DNA of 64,000 nt. It comes from Calycina herbarum (taxonomy: Eukaryota; Ascomycota; Leotiomycetes; Helotiales; Pezizellaceae). The notes beneath the pieces were generated by a model. The model was given only the letters and a program-made list of their open reading frames with translations, did no database searches and had not been told where the DNA came from. Shown here in pieces: positions 35,725-46,654 of this stretch. Position 1 is the stretch's first letter. Each line of letters starts with the position of its first letter. The stretch covers positions 434,001-498,000 of the forward strand of contig LLEY01000017.1 of NCBI GenBank assembly GCA_001414485.1, written 5' to 3'. Made by a program: the position numbers and the translations under genes.

Positions 35725-36839
35725 ATGCATTTCACTTATCTAGCACTCATTGCGCTTCTTTCCTCACCATTATTGGTCGTTGCAGTACCAAACCTCGCTG
35801 TTCGGGAAACTGTCAGTGACGAATATGCTGCTCAAATCGCAAGAACTCTCGAGCAACCAGGCGTAACTTTCGACTCCAGTGTTCTCTCAGCTCGGACAGT
35901 AGAACAATTCTCTGCTCTCGAACGAAAAGCTACCGGCGCGAACGTCCCCGCTGCTCTCACAAAAGTCGGAACATTACCCACCAACCAGATTCCCTAGTGT
36001 GCACAAGATCCGAGTTACGTCAAAAAAGAAAGTAAATACGGTGTCGATCAGGGAATAAAGGTTGCGAAGAAGGGCAATGATAATCTTTGCACCGCAGGGA
36101 ACGAACGATAATCATTATTGGTATGGTTTCCTCCCTAGCCCCCATACGATTTCTCTTCCAGAATTCTATCTAGGTCTGAGCAGTGGTGGGCAGAGAGCGA
36201 AACCGTCTTTGACAATTGGGAAACACCGGATTCGCAATTGACTGCGCCAAAACATCTACCTGCTCTTCCACAACCGTTGAGCTTCAACAGTCATGTACCT
36301 CCCGTTCCACCACTTACGACAACTGCTTCGAACAGGGTCTCGAGGCGAAAATTGAGTTTACTACTCCAGCTGGGGGTACCAAGCCCAAGTTTACACTAGG
36401 AACGAACCCAAAGTACTCGTTCAAAAAGAGTGCGATGACGGGAACGCAAACTTGTACGACTGATTCTGGATCAGCCCAGTGTAGATTCGATGATGGCAAG
36501 TGTCACTCTGTGTCGGCTGCTCAGTGAAATACCAGGGTTTATGGATATATTGCACGTCTATACAATGGTGCGGGAAAACTCGCGAGTAAGTTCCCGATCT
36601 CTTTTTTCTCCTTTTTATATGCGCTTTTTCTAAAAATATCTTTGCTAACTGTCGATTTTGTAGATGTCCAACGAAGCCAAAAGAATGTCAAGGGGAGATA
36701 CGTGCGTGGTTTCCTGGATTTTTCATTCAATGTTCCGGTCAACAAGTTGGTTGGATGTGGCGCTTTGTGCGGGGATCAGGCTCATCCTGACCCAACTCCC
36801 AAGGAAGGAAACGGAAAGGTTCTTCTCGAGATCTCGTAG
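35725..36839 (+). pseudogene. Broken gene for a secreted cysteine-containing protein
   Basis: Begins with a clean signal peptide (MHFTYLALIALLSSPLLVVA) and reads 90 codons to an in-frame TAG at 35995-35997. The same frame stays open for another 37 codons (CAQDPSYVKKESKYG...) to TAA at 36109-36111. After a probable intron (about 36120-36178) coding resumes with QWWAESETVF, then needs a frame change near 36210 to continue as GNTGFAIDCAKTSTCS. This runs to TGA at 36525-36527, after which the frame again continues (NTRVYGYIARLYNG) into an intact intron (GTAAGT...TTGTAG, 36583-36662) and last exon ending at 36839. The number of lesions makes loss of function likely. The family is not recognised; Cys spacing suggests an apoplastic or cell-surface protein. 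Confidence 0.72.
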
Positions 36840-38375
36840 AGAGTTCTCTCTGGTGTATGGAGGGATGATGATGATGATTATGGGATGTTGTGTATACTCT
36901 GGTGGTAGTGGCTTCTCTTCTTCTTTTCAGTTCCTGGCATTTGGTGGGGATCTTTTGATTTTGCATTTTCCCCCCGGGGCTGCTCGCATGGTCAGCTGTT
37001 CATGAATCTTTTTCTCTTCACATTTGGTGAGAAACTCGTATATAGTTCAATCATTTGTTTATATCTTGACTTGGGGTCTGTAAAATCGTTGAAGTAACAT
37101 TATTCTCCGAGATATTTCGAAGAGTATGCTTACTAACAAGAGTTCACGACTAGCAATTCTTTCTCAACTTTGATTAAATCTTCCAGCTTTCCGGAAGAAT
37201 ATAAGTAGGAAATGAGTTTTTAACGACAACAATTTTTGAGTCTCGTCAGTTCATTCGCTTAAAATCATTCTCATGTTAAGAATAATGATTTCCGACGAAG
37301 AATGACTTTTGAGATGTCTTCCTTAACTTTGTTTCCATATTAATAATTGACAAACATCTTGTTTTTGTCCTGGTTTTTGTTGAGAGCGGACACTTCCACA
37401 TGCTATCACAGCGTCCCACATATATTCCGATGTAACCTTCTGTCTTATCACTTTGAAGATGTTCGGATACAACCTTAGTTGTTCTTGTCATCCACAAAGT
37501 GTATGGAGAATAGGAACTTCTTGATTCTTCAGAGTAAAGCAACTCGGCAAAGTTACCATTATCTTAGAGTGGGTGTAATGAGAATGATTTCTTTGGTCTC
37601 TTACTGGCCCATTGACCCTTTTGCTTCATGTATGTTTGCAGCTGCAGCATGCAGTTGAAGGGATGCTCGGCTCCTTTTCAACTTGGATCTCTTGGCCGAA
37701 CTATCCAGCTTCCTTGTAAAGACAAGGGGGCAGATCACGGGATATAACCCTACTCGCTCGAAACTCTGCCGAGGATGTAGACCCCGGACACTTTGACGCT
37801 TTGAAGATCAATTTTGTTGTCCACTTCTACACTTCAGGAGCGGACATTGAAACACACCTCAAGTGGACGAATCTTCAACTGCACGACTCAAGTTAGTTCT
37901 AATCGCGGGGGTGACAAGAAAGATGTGGGACGCCCGTATGTACCGAATTGGATCCAACCATGCAGTGACAGCCATACACACTGGGTGTGACCAATAATCC
38001 GAAAAACAAAATTGGCATCTGTACGCCTCCCCTTGCATCCTATCTAATCTACGATGTATTATTGGTTCGGGGAGCTTGTCAAGAACAAGGAGGCGGTTGA
38101 TAAGGCTGGGGATGGTGGTTTGGGAAGAGCCGTAGGAGAGAGCCGTTGCGCCTCCAAAATATTGGCGCCCTTCCCCCGCATTTCTCCATGAAAACCCTCA
38201 GACGGGACCAGTGGAGGCGGCTTGATTATTACTCCACAAATTTCAAGAGATCCACCCCCTAACTTGCGATTGATCTTCTTAAAGTGGTTGTTTCTCCCTC
38301 CTTAAGTGCAAGAAGAGAGTGTGTGTGTATTCTTTGAGAAGTTATATCGTATTTGCCTGATAAAATCTCCAAAAA
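36840..38375. other. Intergenic region, no gene seen
   Basis: Non-coding. Two GATA-type sites (TGATAA at 38099-38104 and CTGATAAA at 38358-38365) lie before the Dal5-like permease start and could mediate nitrogen control, but such hexamers are common by chance. Confidence 0.35.
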
Positions 38376-40249
38376 ATGGCAAGCCTTGATTATGGCGGTG
38401 AGGAGAAGGCAGCAGAAAGCATTGTTCAACACTCCGATAAGAGCGATAATGGCGTCCTCCATCTCGAAAAGCAAGCGGAACAAACTGCTCACGATGCAGC
38501 AGAAAGAGGGCACGCGGCTACTGATAGGTTTGTTCCCTTGAGCTCCTCAAATACCGGATGAAAATTTGACCTTTTTTATACAGATATGGAGTTGCCCTCG
38601 TCCATATTGATCCAGTAGCTGAAGCTAAACTTCGACGAAAGATTGATTTCTACATCATTCCTACAGTCGCCTTACTATATCTCTTTTGCTTCATCGATCG
38701 AGCGAATATTGGTGAGTAGAATTACTCCTCACTCCCCCTCTAGTTTCTGACAGACCAACAGGTAATGCCAAGCTCAATAATCTTGAAAAGGATTTGAATT
38801 TGAAAGGCTATGATTACAACAAAGTTCTCTCCGTCTTTTACATTTCTTACATCATCTTCGAAATCCCTTCGAACATGGCATGCAAATGGATTGGACCTGG
38901 GTGGTACATTCCCTCGATATCTCTTGGGTTCGGCATCTGTTCGATCTGCACCGCTTTCGTTCACAACATCCACGCCATCTCTGGAGTGCGTTTTCTTCTC
39001 GGTATATTCGAGGCAGGTATGCTACCCGGAATCGCATACTACATGTCGAGATGGTATACAAGAAGCGAATTGGGCTTCAGACTCTCCTTATATGTAAGCA
39101 ACTTTTACATTTGTTCACCTCTGAACCTCCAAAATATAATTATCGAGAGGTTTCGTCCTTCCAGCTCTTCTTGGCTGTTTTTGCAATGAAAACACATGTG
39201 CTAATATGTTTCAGGTGGTCATGGCACCCCTTGCCGGCGCTTTTGGTGGTCTTCTAGCATCCGGAATTTTCAAACTCTCTCACTTCGGCGGCCTGAAAAC
39301 ATGGAGAATGCTCTTCGCCATCGAAGGAATCATCACCTGCGGGCTATCAATCATCTCCTTCTTCACACTCACCGACCGACCCGCAACAGCCCGTTGGCTC
39401 TCACAATCCGAAAAAGACATGGCAATAGCACGCATAAAGATTGAACGAGTAGGAACAACAGTCGTCCTCGACAAATTCGACCGCGCCAAAGTTCTCAAAG
39501 GAATCTTCTCTCCAGTCACCATGGCTACAGCTTTGATCTTCCTCTTAAACAATATTACCGTCCAAGGGCTTGCATTCTTTGCCCCGACGATTGTGAAAAC
39601 TATTTATCCCAAGAATAGTGTTGTTTCGCAACAACTTCATACTGTTCCTCCTTATGTTACTGGGGCTTTCTTCACTTTACTGTTTCCGTTCTTGAGTTCG
39701 AGGATGGATAAGAGGAATATCTTTTTTATTGTTAGTGCGCCTTTGATGATGATTGGTTACATTATGTTTTTGGCGAGTGAACTCCCCATGACGAGATATG
39801 GAGCTACTTGTAAGTTCCAATTCTTCCTTGAGTTACCTCTCCTCCTCCCCTCCTAAAAACAAAACCACTAACCACTCCCAACAGTCCTAATAGCTTCGGG
39901 TGCATACGCCTTTGGTGCCCTCTGCAACGCCCAAGTATCTGCCAACGTCGTCTCAGATACAGCCCGCAGTTCCGCGATTGGCACAAACGTAATGATGGGA
40001 AACATTGGTGGTCTTATATCCACCTGGTCTTTCCTCCCTAACGATGCACCGAATTATCATATTGGGAATGGATTGAATCTTGCTACTGCCACTACTGTGT
40101 TACTTTGTTCTATTGGACTTTTGTTCTGGATGAAGATGGATAATCATAAGAGGGAAAAGAGGGATGTTGATGGGGAGTTGGCAGGGCTCAGTGAGGAGCA
40201 GATTCAAGATTTGGATTGGAAGCATCCTGCCTTCAGGTGGAAGCCTTGA
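38376..40249 (+). CDS. MFS permease, allantoate/nicotinate-type (Dal5/ACS family)
   Basis: Plasma-membrane proton symporter of the anion:cation symporter family; members carry allantoate, ureidosuccinate, nicotinate, pantothenate or similar anions, and the substrate cannot be told from sequence. Exons 38376-38527, 38584-38711, 38762-39093, 39215-39809 and 39885-40249 give 523 residues. The family signature DRANIGNAKL crosses the second splice junction, and the 12-helix pattern is intact, including YNKVLSVFYISYIIFEIPSN (helix 2), GIFEAGMLPGIAYYMSRWY (helix 4), the central loop with TDRPATARWLSQSEKD and a C-terminal half ending IGLLFWMKMDN. The acidic tail has LSEEQIQDLDWKHPAFRW, typical of the family. 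Intron 1 (GTTTGT) is the least canonical donor. Confidence 0.92.
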
Positions 40250-41088
40250 GTTCAACTTTGTGGAGACGGGCCGTGGGCTTGAAGCAAAGAATGGATGATG
40301 TTGTGATATGTTGGCTTTGGAGTTTGATGGGGGTATGGTTATGTTGTCAGAAATTATGAGTATTTTTACCGTTTTTCTGAAATGTTTCAAAGTTTTTCCG
40401 AAGTGGCGAAGAGTTGCAAACGATCGGTTACGGTTCTTTTGCTTTCTTCCCCTCCACTTCCGAGGCCAACACATGCCGCATCTATTTTGCCAGTGCCTCA
40501 TTTCTACCTTCCTTTCACCTCCCACCTTTCATCACCTTTCACGAACCCACTCTTTCCGTTCGCTATCCTATAGTTTCAATCAAATACACAGTTCCGAACG
40601 TAGTCACCCTTTCGTGGCTCGTAGATTATCCACCACTGCCCTTTTTAAGAAGATAACGAGCTAGAACTTGAAGTGTGCCTTCTTACTATTGAGAGGATGA
40701 GATCATAAAAATCCTAAAAGTAGCCAGATTTGGAGAAGTGAGACGGCCTGCCTTACCTAATAGCCAAAGTGAAGTAATTAATATGGGTGGCAGTAACTGT
40801 ACCTAGGTAGGGCAAGTCCCCCCAAACACGTGGCCAGTGTAACCAAATACTAAAAAAGGGGAGTGAATAAGAACCAATCACAACAGAATAGAAGGCTCTG
40901 TGAATGAGTGGGAGATGTGAATGACAACTGGGGCACAAGAAGTATAAATAGCTTTCCGCAATTCTTTGTTCTTGAGTTTGTCCAACACCCAACTAACTTC
41001 TCAACACTTCTCAACACACACTTTTATCCTCATTTGAATTTATTTCTCTTCATCACCAGAATTTTGCCAAGTCAAGATATCAACCAAA
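40250..41088. other. Intergenic region with promoter of the coiled-coil paralog 1
   Basis: The frame at 40308-40664 has an ATG but no domain. The last ~270 bp hold a CACGTGGCC box and the conserved promoter block described separately. Confidence 0.4.
40904..40957 (+). promoter_or_regulatory. Conserved promoter block with TATA box, paralog 1
   Basis: This 54-bp block (ATGAGTGGGAGATGTGAATG, then ACAACT.GGGCACAA and AGTATAAATAGCTTTCC) is nearly repeated at 42367-42419 before paralog 2. The TATA element AGTATAAATAG starts at 40941, 148 bp before the ATG. A G-box CACGTGGCC lies further up at 40827-40835 and has a counterpart at 42217-42225. Confidence 0.7.
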
Positions 41089-41445
41089 ATGGCGGACGAA
41101 AAGCCAGGCAATGCATCTGGATCCCAGCAAAGCAAGAAAGTGCGCTTTAGCATCATCGATACGCCAAACAGTAAAGAACCCAGCAGCAAAACACCTACAA
41201 GTCTTTTCCAAGATCTTTATTTCGAGATAGATTTCGGGAAGCTATTGGAGATCCGGGAAACTCAACGAATTCACGGCACCCAAAAAGTTCTGATCAAGCA
41301 AATAACAAAGGCAATTGAACTATTGCAGGCGAATGCCAACGAGATCAAAAATTTGAAGCAAGAAATCGAGCATAAAAAACAAACGATCAGTGGTCTTGAG
41401 CATCAGATCAAACTTCTTTCTAGCAATTCAGGTGCTACAGACTGA
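41089..41445 (+). CDS. Small coiled-coil protein, paralog 1
   Basis: Single-exon gene for 118 residues starting at AAAATGGCGGAC. Residues 1-40 are polar and disordered-looking (MADEKPGNASGSQQSKKVRF); residues ~52-112 form a likely coiled coil (KLLEIRETQR, IKQITKAIELLQANANEIKN, KQEIEHKKQTISGLEHQIKL). No signal peptide or membrane segment. It shares its N-terminal pattern and its promoter with the gene at 42532, so the two look like a tandem duplication. The family is not recognised and may be lineage-specific. A real promoter with TATA box and a good start context argue that it is expressed. Confidence 0.62.
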   Translation: MADEKPGNASGSQQSKKVRFSIIDTPNSKEPSSKTPTSLFQDLYFEIDFGKLLEIRETQRIHGTQKVLIKQITKAIELLQANANEIKNLKQEIEHKKQTISGLEHQIKLLSSNSGATD

Positions 41446-41637
41446 TTCTGGTGGATTATGGAGACAAATTGCTAGTAGCATTAATAAAGCTTTATGAATA
41501 ATACTTTGATTCCCTCCAGGTTCAATAATATATTAATATTATAGAAGTGTTTCAAGAAAGAAGTGGGGTGCTACAGACAAGCATCTATGTGCCTTTGTAA
41601 TAATTTCTAAATATGTCTCCCCCCCACCCCCCCCTCC

Positions 41638-41865
41638 CTCAACGGTGGACTTTAAAAGCGGTAGTAAATAAATTGCCTGTTATTCGAGCTTTCTAGTACT
41701 ATTTTTAGAACTTAATTGTTCTAAACACCAAGGTTAATAGTCTCTAATTGTTCTTAGCACGTAAGGGAATTTAGTTGAATTACCCTGGGAAGTTGGAACA
41801 ACGAGGACTAGGTAGGCAGGTACGAGCCTAATGTATTTACTGCTACTTCTAATGTTCATCGCGAG
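41638..41865 (+). mobile_element. MITE family A, copy 4
   Basis: About 228 bp and the best-preserved copy. The left end is CGGTGGACTTTAAAAGCGGT then AGTAAATAAA; the right end read inward is CTCGCGATGAACATTAGAAG then TAGCAGTAAATA. The interior holds GAACAACGAGGACTAGGTAG and TTGTTCTAAACACCAAGGTT, matching the copy at 15.1 kb. It lies inside the coiled-coil paralog array. Confidence 0.83.
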
Positions 41866-42366
41866 ACAGTCCAACAAACTGGTGGCTCGGGACAGAGGCA
41901 AGAGGTCTCTCTCCGCTCTTGGAGAAAAGTGATGGAAAATCAAATACCACTATTCATATAATTCAAGATACTTGGCTTGATCTACAGGTTTCTTCCCTCG
42001 GTTCCTTGAAGACCAGAAACTAGACTCTGATCAAGGAGACGGAATTTCGTCACGTTTCCAGGTTGGGCAAAAATGGGCTGTAAAAATAGAGGAAAATATG
42101 GTTCAAGGAAGCGGAAACTCATAACTAATTACTGCAGTCGGGACTTTGATATCAAGTGAGTAGAGACCTACAGTAGAACTAGAAGAAGGTAAGTCAAACA
42201 CAAAATAAGCCCAGAGCACGTGGCCCGAATAACCGAGTCCGAGTTGTGGGTGACTCATATCAAAACTCTTCCTTTCATACCATGTCCAATAAATATATTA
42301 GATTATGATATCCTAGAAGGTTCAACTAACTCTATGAATAATATAAATCGTGAATGGTGCATGTCA

Positions 42367-42419
42367 TGAGTGGGTGGTGTGAATAACAACTGCAGCACAA
42401 AAGTATAAATAGCTTTCCA
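42367..42419 (+). promoter_or_regulatory. Conserved promoter block with TATA box, paralog 2
   Basis: Matches 40904-40957 with few substitutions and one gap: ATGAGTGGG, GTGTGAATAACAACTG, GCACAAA and then the identical AGTATAAATAGCTTTCC (42403-42419). The TATA element is about 130 bp before the ATG at 42532. Confidence 0.7.
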
Positions 42420-42531
42420 CCTGTCTTTATTCCTAGTTGTTTCAAAAAGCAAACACTTCTTTCTCAAATCACTCCATCATCACAAACCCCCAAACGTCAA
42501 AGTCCCAAAAAACATATCGAGAATATCTAAA

Positions 42532-42909
42532 ATGGCAGACCAAAAGTCCTCCAATGCAGCTTCATCTTGTCCCCAGCGACCACCTTCTAGAGCTAGTGGA
42601 TGGGCGATGGTTCGAGACCCACAGAACAACAACGAACTGAGCAGCAATAAGCCCACCTTTAACGAGCCCATCCTCGATTCCACTGAGCAGAAACTCCCAG
42701 ACAAATTCCCACTACTATCACAAATCCTTGAAACAAACAAGATCCCTGAAGACAACCAACATACTGACTTCATTAAAGAGATCAAAGACGCACTTGAAAA
42801 ACCGAAAGATGATGCTGAGGAACTTGCTCGTAAGCAATGTACTATCGAAAAGCTTAAGCGTAAGCTTGAGATCGAGGAGAAATACCAAAGCGACGAACTT
42901 GATACTTAA
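42532..42909 (+). CDS. Small coiled-coil protein, paralog 2
   Basis: Single-exon gene for 125 residues starting at AAAATGGCAGAC. The first ~50 residues are polar (MADQKSSNAASSCPQRPPSR), followed by LPDKFPLLSQILETNKI and a charged helix likely to form a coiled coil (FIKEIKDALEKPKDDAEELA, CTIEKLKRKLEIEEKYQ). The DKFPLLSQI segment recurs in the broken third copy at 43299, and the N-terminus and promoter recur in paralog 1. No signal peptide or membrane segment. Function unknown; I recognise no Pfam-type domain. Confidence 0.6.
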   Translation: MADQKSSNAASSCPQRPPSRASGWAMVRDPQNNNELSSNKPTFNEPILDSTEQKLPDKFPLLSQILETNKIPEDNQHTDFIKEIKDALEKPKDDAEELARKQCTIEKLKRKLEIEEKYQSDELDT

Positions 42910-43298
42910 ACTCCGAGTCGGGGGATTTCTGGAGACAGTGCCGGGGATTCGCGAGGATTCAAGTAGCATTCATTAAACTTTATGACAATTATTATACACT
43001 GATCTCCATTTGGTGGCAATCCAGTGTTCCTCTGATATCATTTCTCATGGAAAATTGTAGAAGAATAATTTTAAGCGAGAAGAATGAATATTTTTGTGAG
43101 ACTATTGAAACCTTTTTCCGTAACTTCTTGCCTTCTATCACCAGCTAAATCGGTTCTTGGGCTTTGAATAAAAAACCCAAACAACTACTCTCCTTCACGA
43201 AACTTCTCGAATATACTTCTGTTGCTCGCTTTCTTTTATAAATACACACATCTCCCCTCCCTCAGAACCAACAGCAATTAAAAAAACTCATCCTCAAT

Positions 43299-43784
43299 AT
43301 GGCCGAGTAAGAGCAACCAAAAAACATTACTCCGCTTCCTCTTCCACCCCCACCACCAGGTGACGAACCAGACCTCTCTTTTGCTCGACTCGGCATCAAC
43401 TCGATTTTTGGCAATCTGACACCCAGGTTCTTATTCTAAGACAAGTTCCCCCTCCTATCGCAAATCGAGGGTACCAAGATAGTCCCAAATGACATGAACC
43501 ATACTAGTCTTGTGGAAGAATTAACAGGAATATTTGTTGAGAGCATTTTCACAGAGAGGGATATAAGGATCTTTTCGAGAAGAAGGCTCGGGGAAAAAAT
43601 GCCATCATCCAGGAATTGAGCATGGTTAAGACGGAATATGAGGAGTGTGCTAAAGTGTCAGCCAGCGCGCTTCAGCAGAAAGATGCCCTCATCCAAAAAT
43701 ATGAAGAGCGAGCTCAAGGCTCAGTCAGCGATGGTTCTTGATGAGACTATTCGTGAACTTGGAAATCTCAGGGACAAAACTTAA
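43299..43784 (+). pseudogene. Broken coiled-coil paralog 3
   Basis: Starts ATGGCCGAG and hits TAA at 43308-43310, the fourth codon. The frame then stays open through a Pro-rich stretch (PLPLPPPPPGDEPDLSFARL) to a second TAA at 43437-43439, immediately before DKFPLLSQI, which is shared with paralog 2. A frame change near 43560 is needed to read KDLFEKKARGKNAIIQELSM and VKTEYEECAKVSASALQQKD, and another near 43705 to finish as ELKAQSAMVLDETIRELGNL...T at 43784. A TATA-like TATAAATA lies at 43237-43244. Two stops plus two frame changes mark it as a pseudogene of the same family, originally longer than paralogs 1 and 2. Confidence 0.75.
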
Positions 43785-44763
43785 AGGCAACCTAGGGGAT
43801 ACTGAGAAGGTGGAACTTGGGAATTGTGGCGGGCAGACGTGATGATTTTGGCAGAACGGGAAGAAAAATTATAAAATCCAAAGAAGATGTGTCGCAACTC
43901 TCTTTCTCTCTTTCTCTCTGTGAACATAATCCAATATAATATGCTTCTTAAAAAAGGCTTTATCCCTGCCAACAAACTTAATTGTTCGAAACTTTGTCGA
44001 GTATTTATATTAAATAAATGTCATTTCGATAATTAAATAATACTGGAATTAACTTAATTAATCTACTTTGTTTTAATACTGTTGGTATGACTTGAGGTCA
44101 TAAAACTGGTACCTAAACTGGTGCTCAAAGTGGTGTATTATTCATGTCTTGTCTTATCAAAGTAGCTACGTGGGTCCTTATATAGCCCTTTCCAGGTCAC
44201 GTGAACTAGCTACAAAGTAGCATTCACCTGAAACGACAAATACTCAGATCAAGGAGGAGGAAGAATCGAAGAGAGAAACAGGCTTTTTAAGAACAAAAAG
44301 AGGGAGAAATTACGTCGCAATGTTGCCTGTTGTGGAAACTACACTTCTCGTGGATTTTCATATGCCACGTCTTATATAAGTGGCATTCGCAAGCATAGAG
44401 TTTTTACTCCTAGGGTTATTGGAAAAGTACAACCACAGAACGCCGTAACAACATGGTCAACACCGAAGAAGTAGAAAAGAGCAAGCGAGGTGATTCAGAT
44501 ATGTATTTTTGTAAGATTATCAGAATCTGTTTCCCCACATCTATTACGAGGCATCCACTCTCCCCACATTTTCTAATTTTTGTCAAAAGCAGTAACACAA
44601 TCAAGTGTTCCAAGCTCCCCATTCCATGCCCATTAAAATCAAGGTATCATAGCAACAACATAATGAGAAGAACCCCCCCCCCCCCCATTTATCCACCGAT
44701 CCCAGATCCCAACCCTCACACTCATATTCACATAGAATAAAAAAATTCAGATCTCCCCATCAT
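43785..44763. other. Intergenic region; possible gene fragment at 44453
   Basis: An ATG frame starting MVNTEEVEKSKRGDSD at 44453, preceded by a TATATAA element near 44373, may be a gene fragment or a first exon, but nothing recognisable follows. A run of 14-15 C residues sits near 44672-44686 and may be unstable. Confidence 0.3.
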
Positions 44764-46654
44764 CTAGAAAACCATTCCCTTAACTTGCTTGATGTTCTTT
44801 ACGTTGATATCTCTCCACATGACCACGGCCCCAATTGCAATGACCAAAACCACGGTACTGGCAATCAACATCAATTTTTGTGCCTCACCATAAGAAGTGA
44901 TGATTGCGGTTCGGGTGGCATTGCCAATTGGGTAGCTCAGTTGAACAACCAAACTCTCATAGATGGTATCCAATTGTGGTAAATCCTCGACTGGGAGGTG
45001 CTTGGCGAGTTGCTTAGGGAAGACACCAGTCCAGATGGCAGCAGCGACGGTAGAACCGATAGCTCCGCCGATGGAAGCGAACATACCCTCGACAGCGAGG
45101 ACAGTGGCAACCTGTTGATGGGAGGCAGCGGCCATGGCAGCCATTTGCTCACAGATGACAAGGGTTCCCCCGGAGAAAGCGATGAAGATTTGGCACATGA
45201 TGATGTATCCAATGTTGACGTTTGGTTGACGAAATTGGATCATGAGACCAACACCGAGGATGGTGAGAGGAACACCGAAGTAAAGAGCGAGCCCCTTGAA
45301 GTGACCAGACCATCTAATGTAGACACCGACGACGAGGGAGAAGAAGCAAGATCCGATACTGTAGATGTTGGCAATATAACTTGTTTGAGTGACATTAAGT
45401 CCGTTGACGACTTGGAGGAAGGAGGTGAAGTAACTGTCCCAGATGTAGAATTCGACGAAGAGAACAGCACCAAGAAGACATCCTCCAAAGACAGTGCGGT
45501 CGGTAAGAAGAGAGTATTCGATGTAAGCAACTGGTGCAAAGTATTTCTCGTAAACGGCAAAGAGAGCCAAGAGCACGACACCGAAAACGATCATGCAGAT
45601 GATCATAGGGGATTTCCAGCCAAGAGTTTGGTAAGAGTACAGGTTGAATGGGAGGAGGAAGAGCGCAAGACCACCACAGAGGAGGAGAACACCGAAGACA
45701 TCGAACTCAATGGCGTAGTGCTTAATCGACTGGAACATGGTTCTGCCACTGTTTCTTGGTTGGATCAAACCATTCTTCTTGGCCTTGTGCTGATTCCACC
45801 AAAGGAGGAAGAATAGGGGTAAAGTCATGATTGGCGTAACAATTGCGAAAGTTCCAAATCCCCATCGGAATCCGGCGCCCGACAAGAACCTCTGGGCAAT
45901 TGGACCTCCCACCCAGACTGTAGCAATATATGGGGAAGAGACGAAAGCGAAAGCGAATGCTCGACTCTTGAGGGCGGATGTATCGGCGATGAAGATTGAC
46001 ATGGTGTAGGTGAGTCCATTATATCTATTGACATATTAGTTTTGCTACCGAGATGAAGAGAGTATGGAATAAATACCCCATCCAGTAAAAGACTTGGGCA
46101 GCAGCGTAGGTTTGGACGTTCTGGCATGCAGCCATCATGACGAGACCAAGAGTCAAAACAATAGACATCATCAGGAAACCTTGTGGTCTGCCCCAAAGAT
46201 CCAAGATCTTGGCGAGGGGTAGCTTCCAAAGACCGCCAATAATGCTGCTCATGATGGAAGTGGTCGCTGTCAAAGAGTGATATTGGAACGAACTGGTCAC
46301 ATAAGGAGTGAGGGATCCGGTGACAGTTTGGTTCATAGCGTCGACAAAGTAGATGATCCAGATGCTGTTCCGACTATTAGCTTCCTGGTTCGAAGATTTT
46401 CAAGCTTTTACTTACAAGAGATAGGCTAGGATCAAATGGGTTCTGCTCCAAGTCAAAGTAAGGGCCTCGACATCCTTTACACCCTCCTGCGCGTCGGGGC
46501 TGATATCCTCATTGCTGCTTGTGCTGCTGACATCTTGCTGATTTGCCAGTGTCTCCTTGTTCTCGACGGGGAGATCATTAGAGGTGTGGTCGGGGACGGC
46601 GGTGTTGTGGTTGACCTTCTCGTTAACCACCTCGGGGTTTCCTTGGTGGGCCAT
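44764..46654 (-). CDS. Siderophore-iron transporter (MFS, SIT/Mir family)
   Basis: Fourteen-helix MFS transporter that takes up ferric siderophores at the plasma membrane. Exons 46416-46654, 46077-46364 and 44764-46024 give 595 residues; joins read LAYLF-IWIIYFVDAMNQT and YWMG-YNGLTYTMSIFIADT. The cytoplasmic N-terminus (about 60 residues, polar and acidic) precedes WSRTHLILAYL. Family marks are GRPQGFLMMSIVLTLGLVMM, LSGAGFRWGFGTFAI, GLIQPRNSGRTM in the central loop, ILLLCGGLALFLLPFNL-type helix, YFTSFLQVVNGLNVTQTSYI and the C-terminal TVVLVIAIGAVVMWRDINVK. The preferred siderophore cannot be told from sequence. No siderophore synthetase lies nearby. An upstream iron-type GATA site supports repression by an SreA-like factor. 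Confidence 0.92.

Larger units (their letters stand above)
41446..42531. other. Spacer between coiled-coil paralogs 1 and 2
   Basis: Contains a C-rich tract (41620-41640), a MITE directly after it (41638-41865), and the paralog 2 promoter. No gene otherwise. Confidence 0.5.

Noticed and set aside
40308..40664. 118-codon ATG frame ending ARRLSTTALFKKITS
   Set aside because: The mitochondrial-looking segment is at the C-terminus rather than the N-terminus, and the other frames are equally open.
45000..45816. Long plus-strand frame opposite the siderophore transporter
   Set aside because: It is the antisense of an intact transporter exon and has the usual acidic shadow composition.
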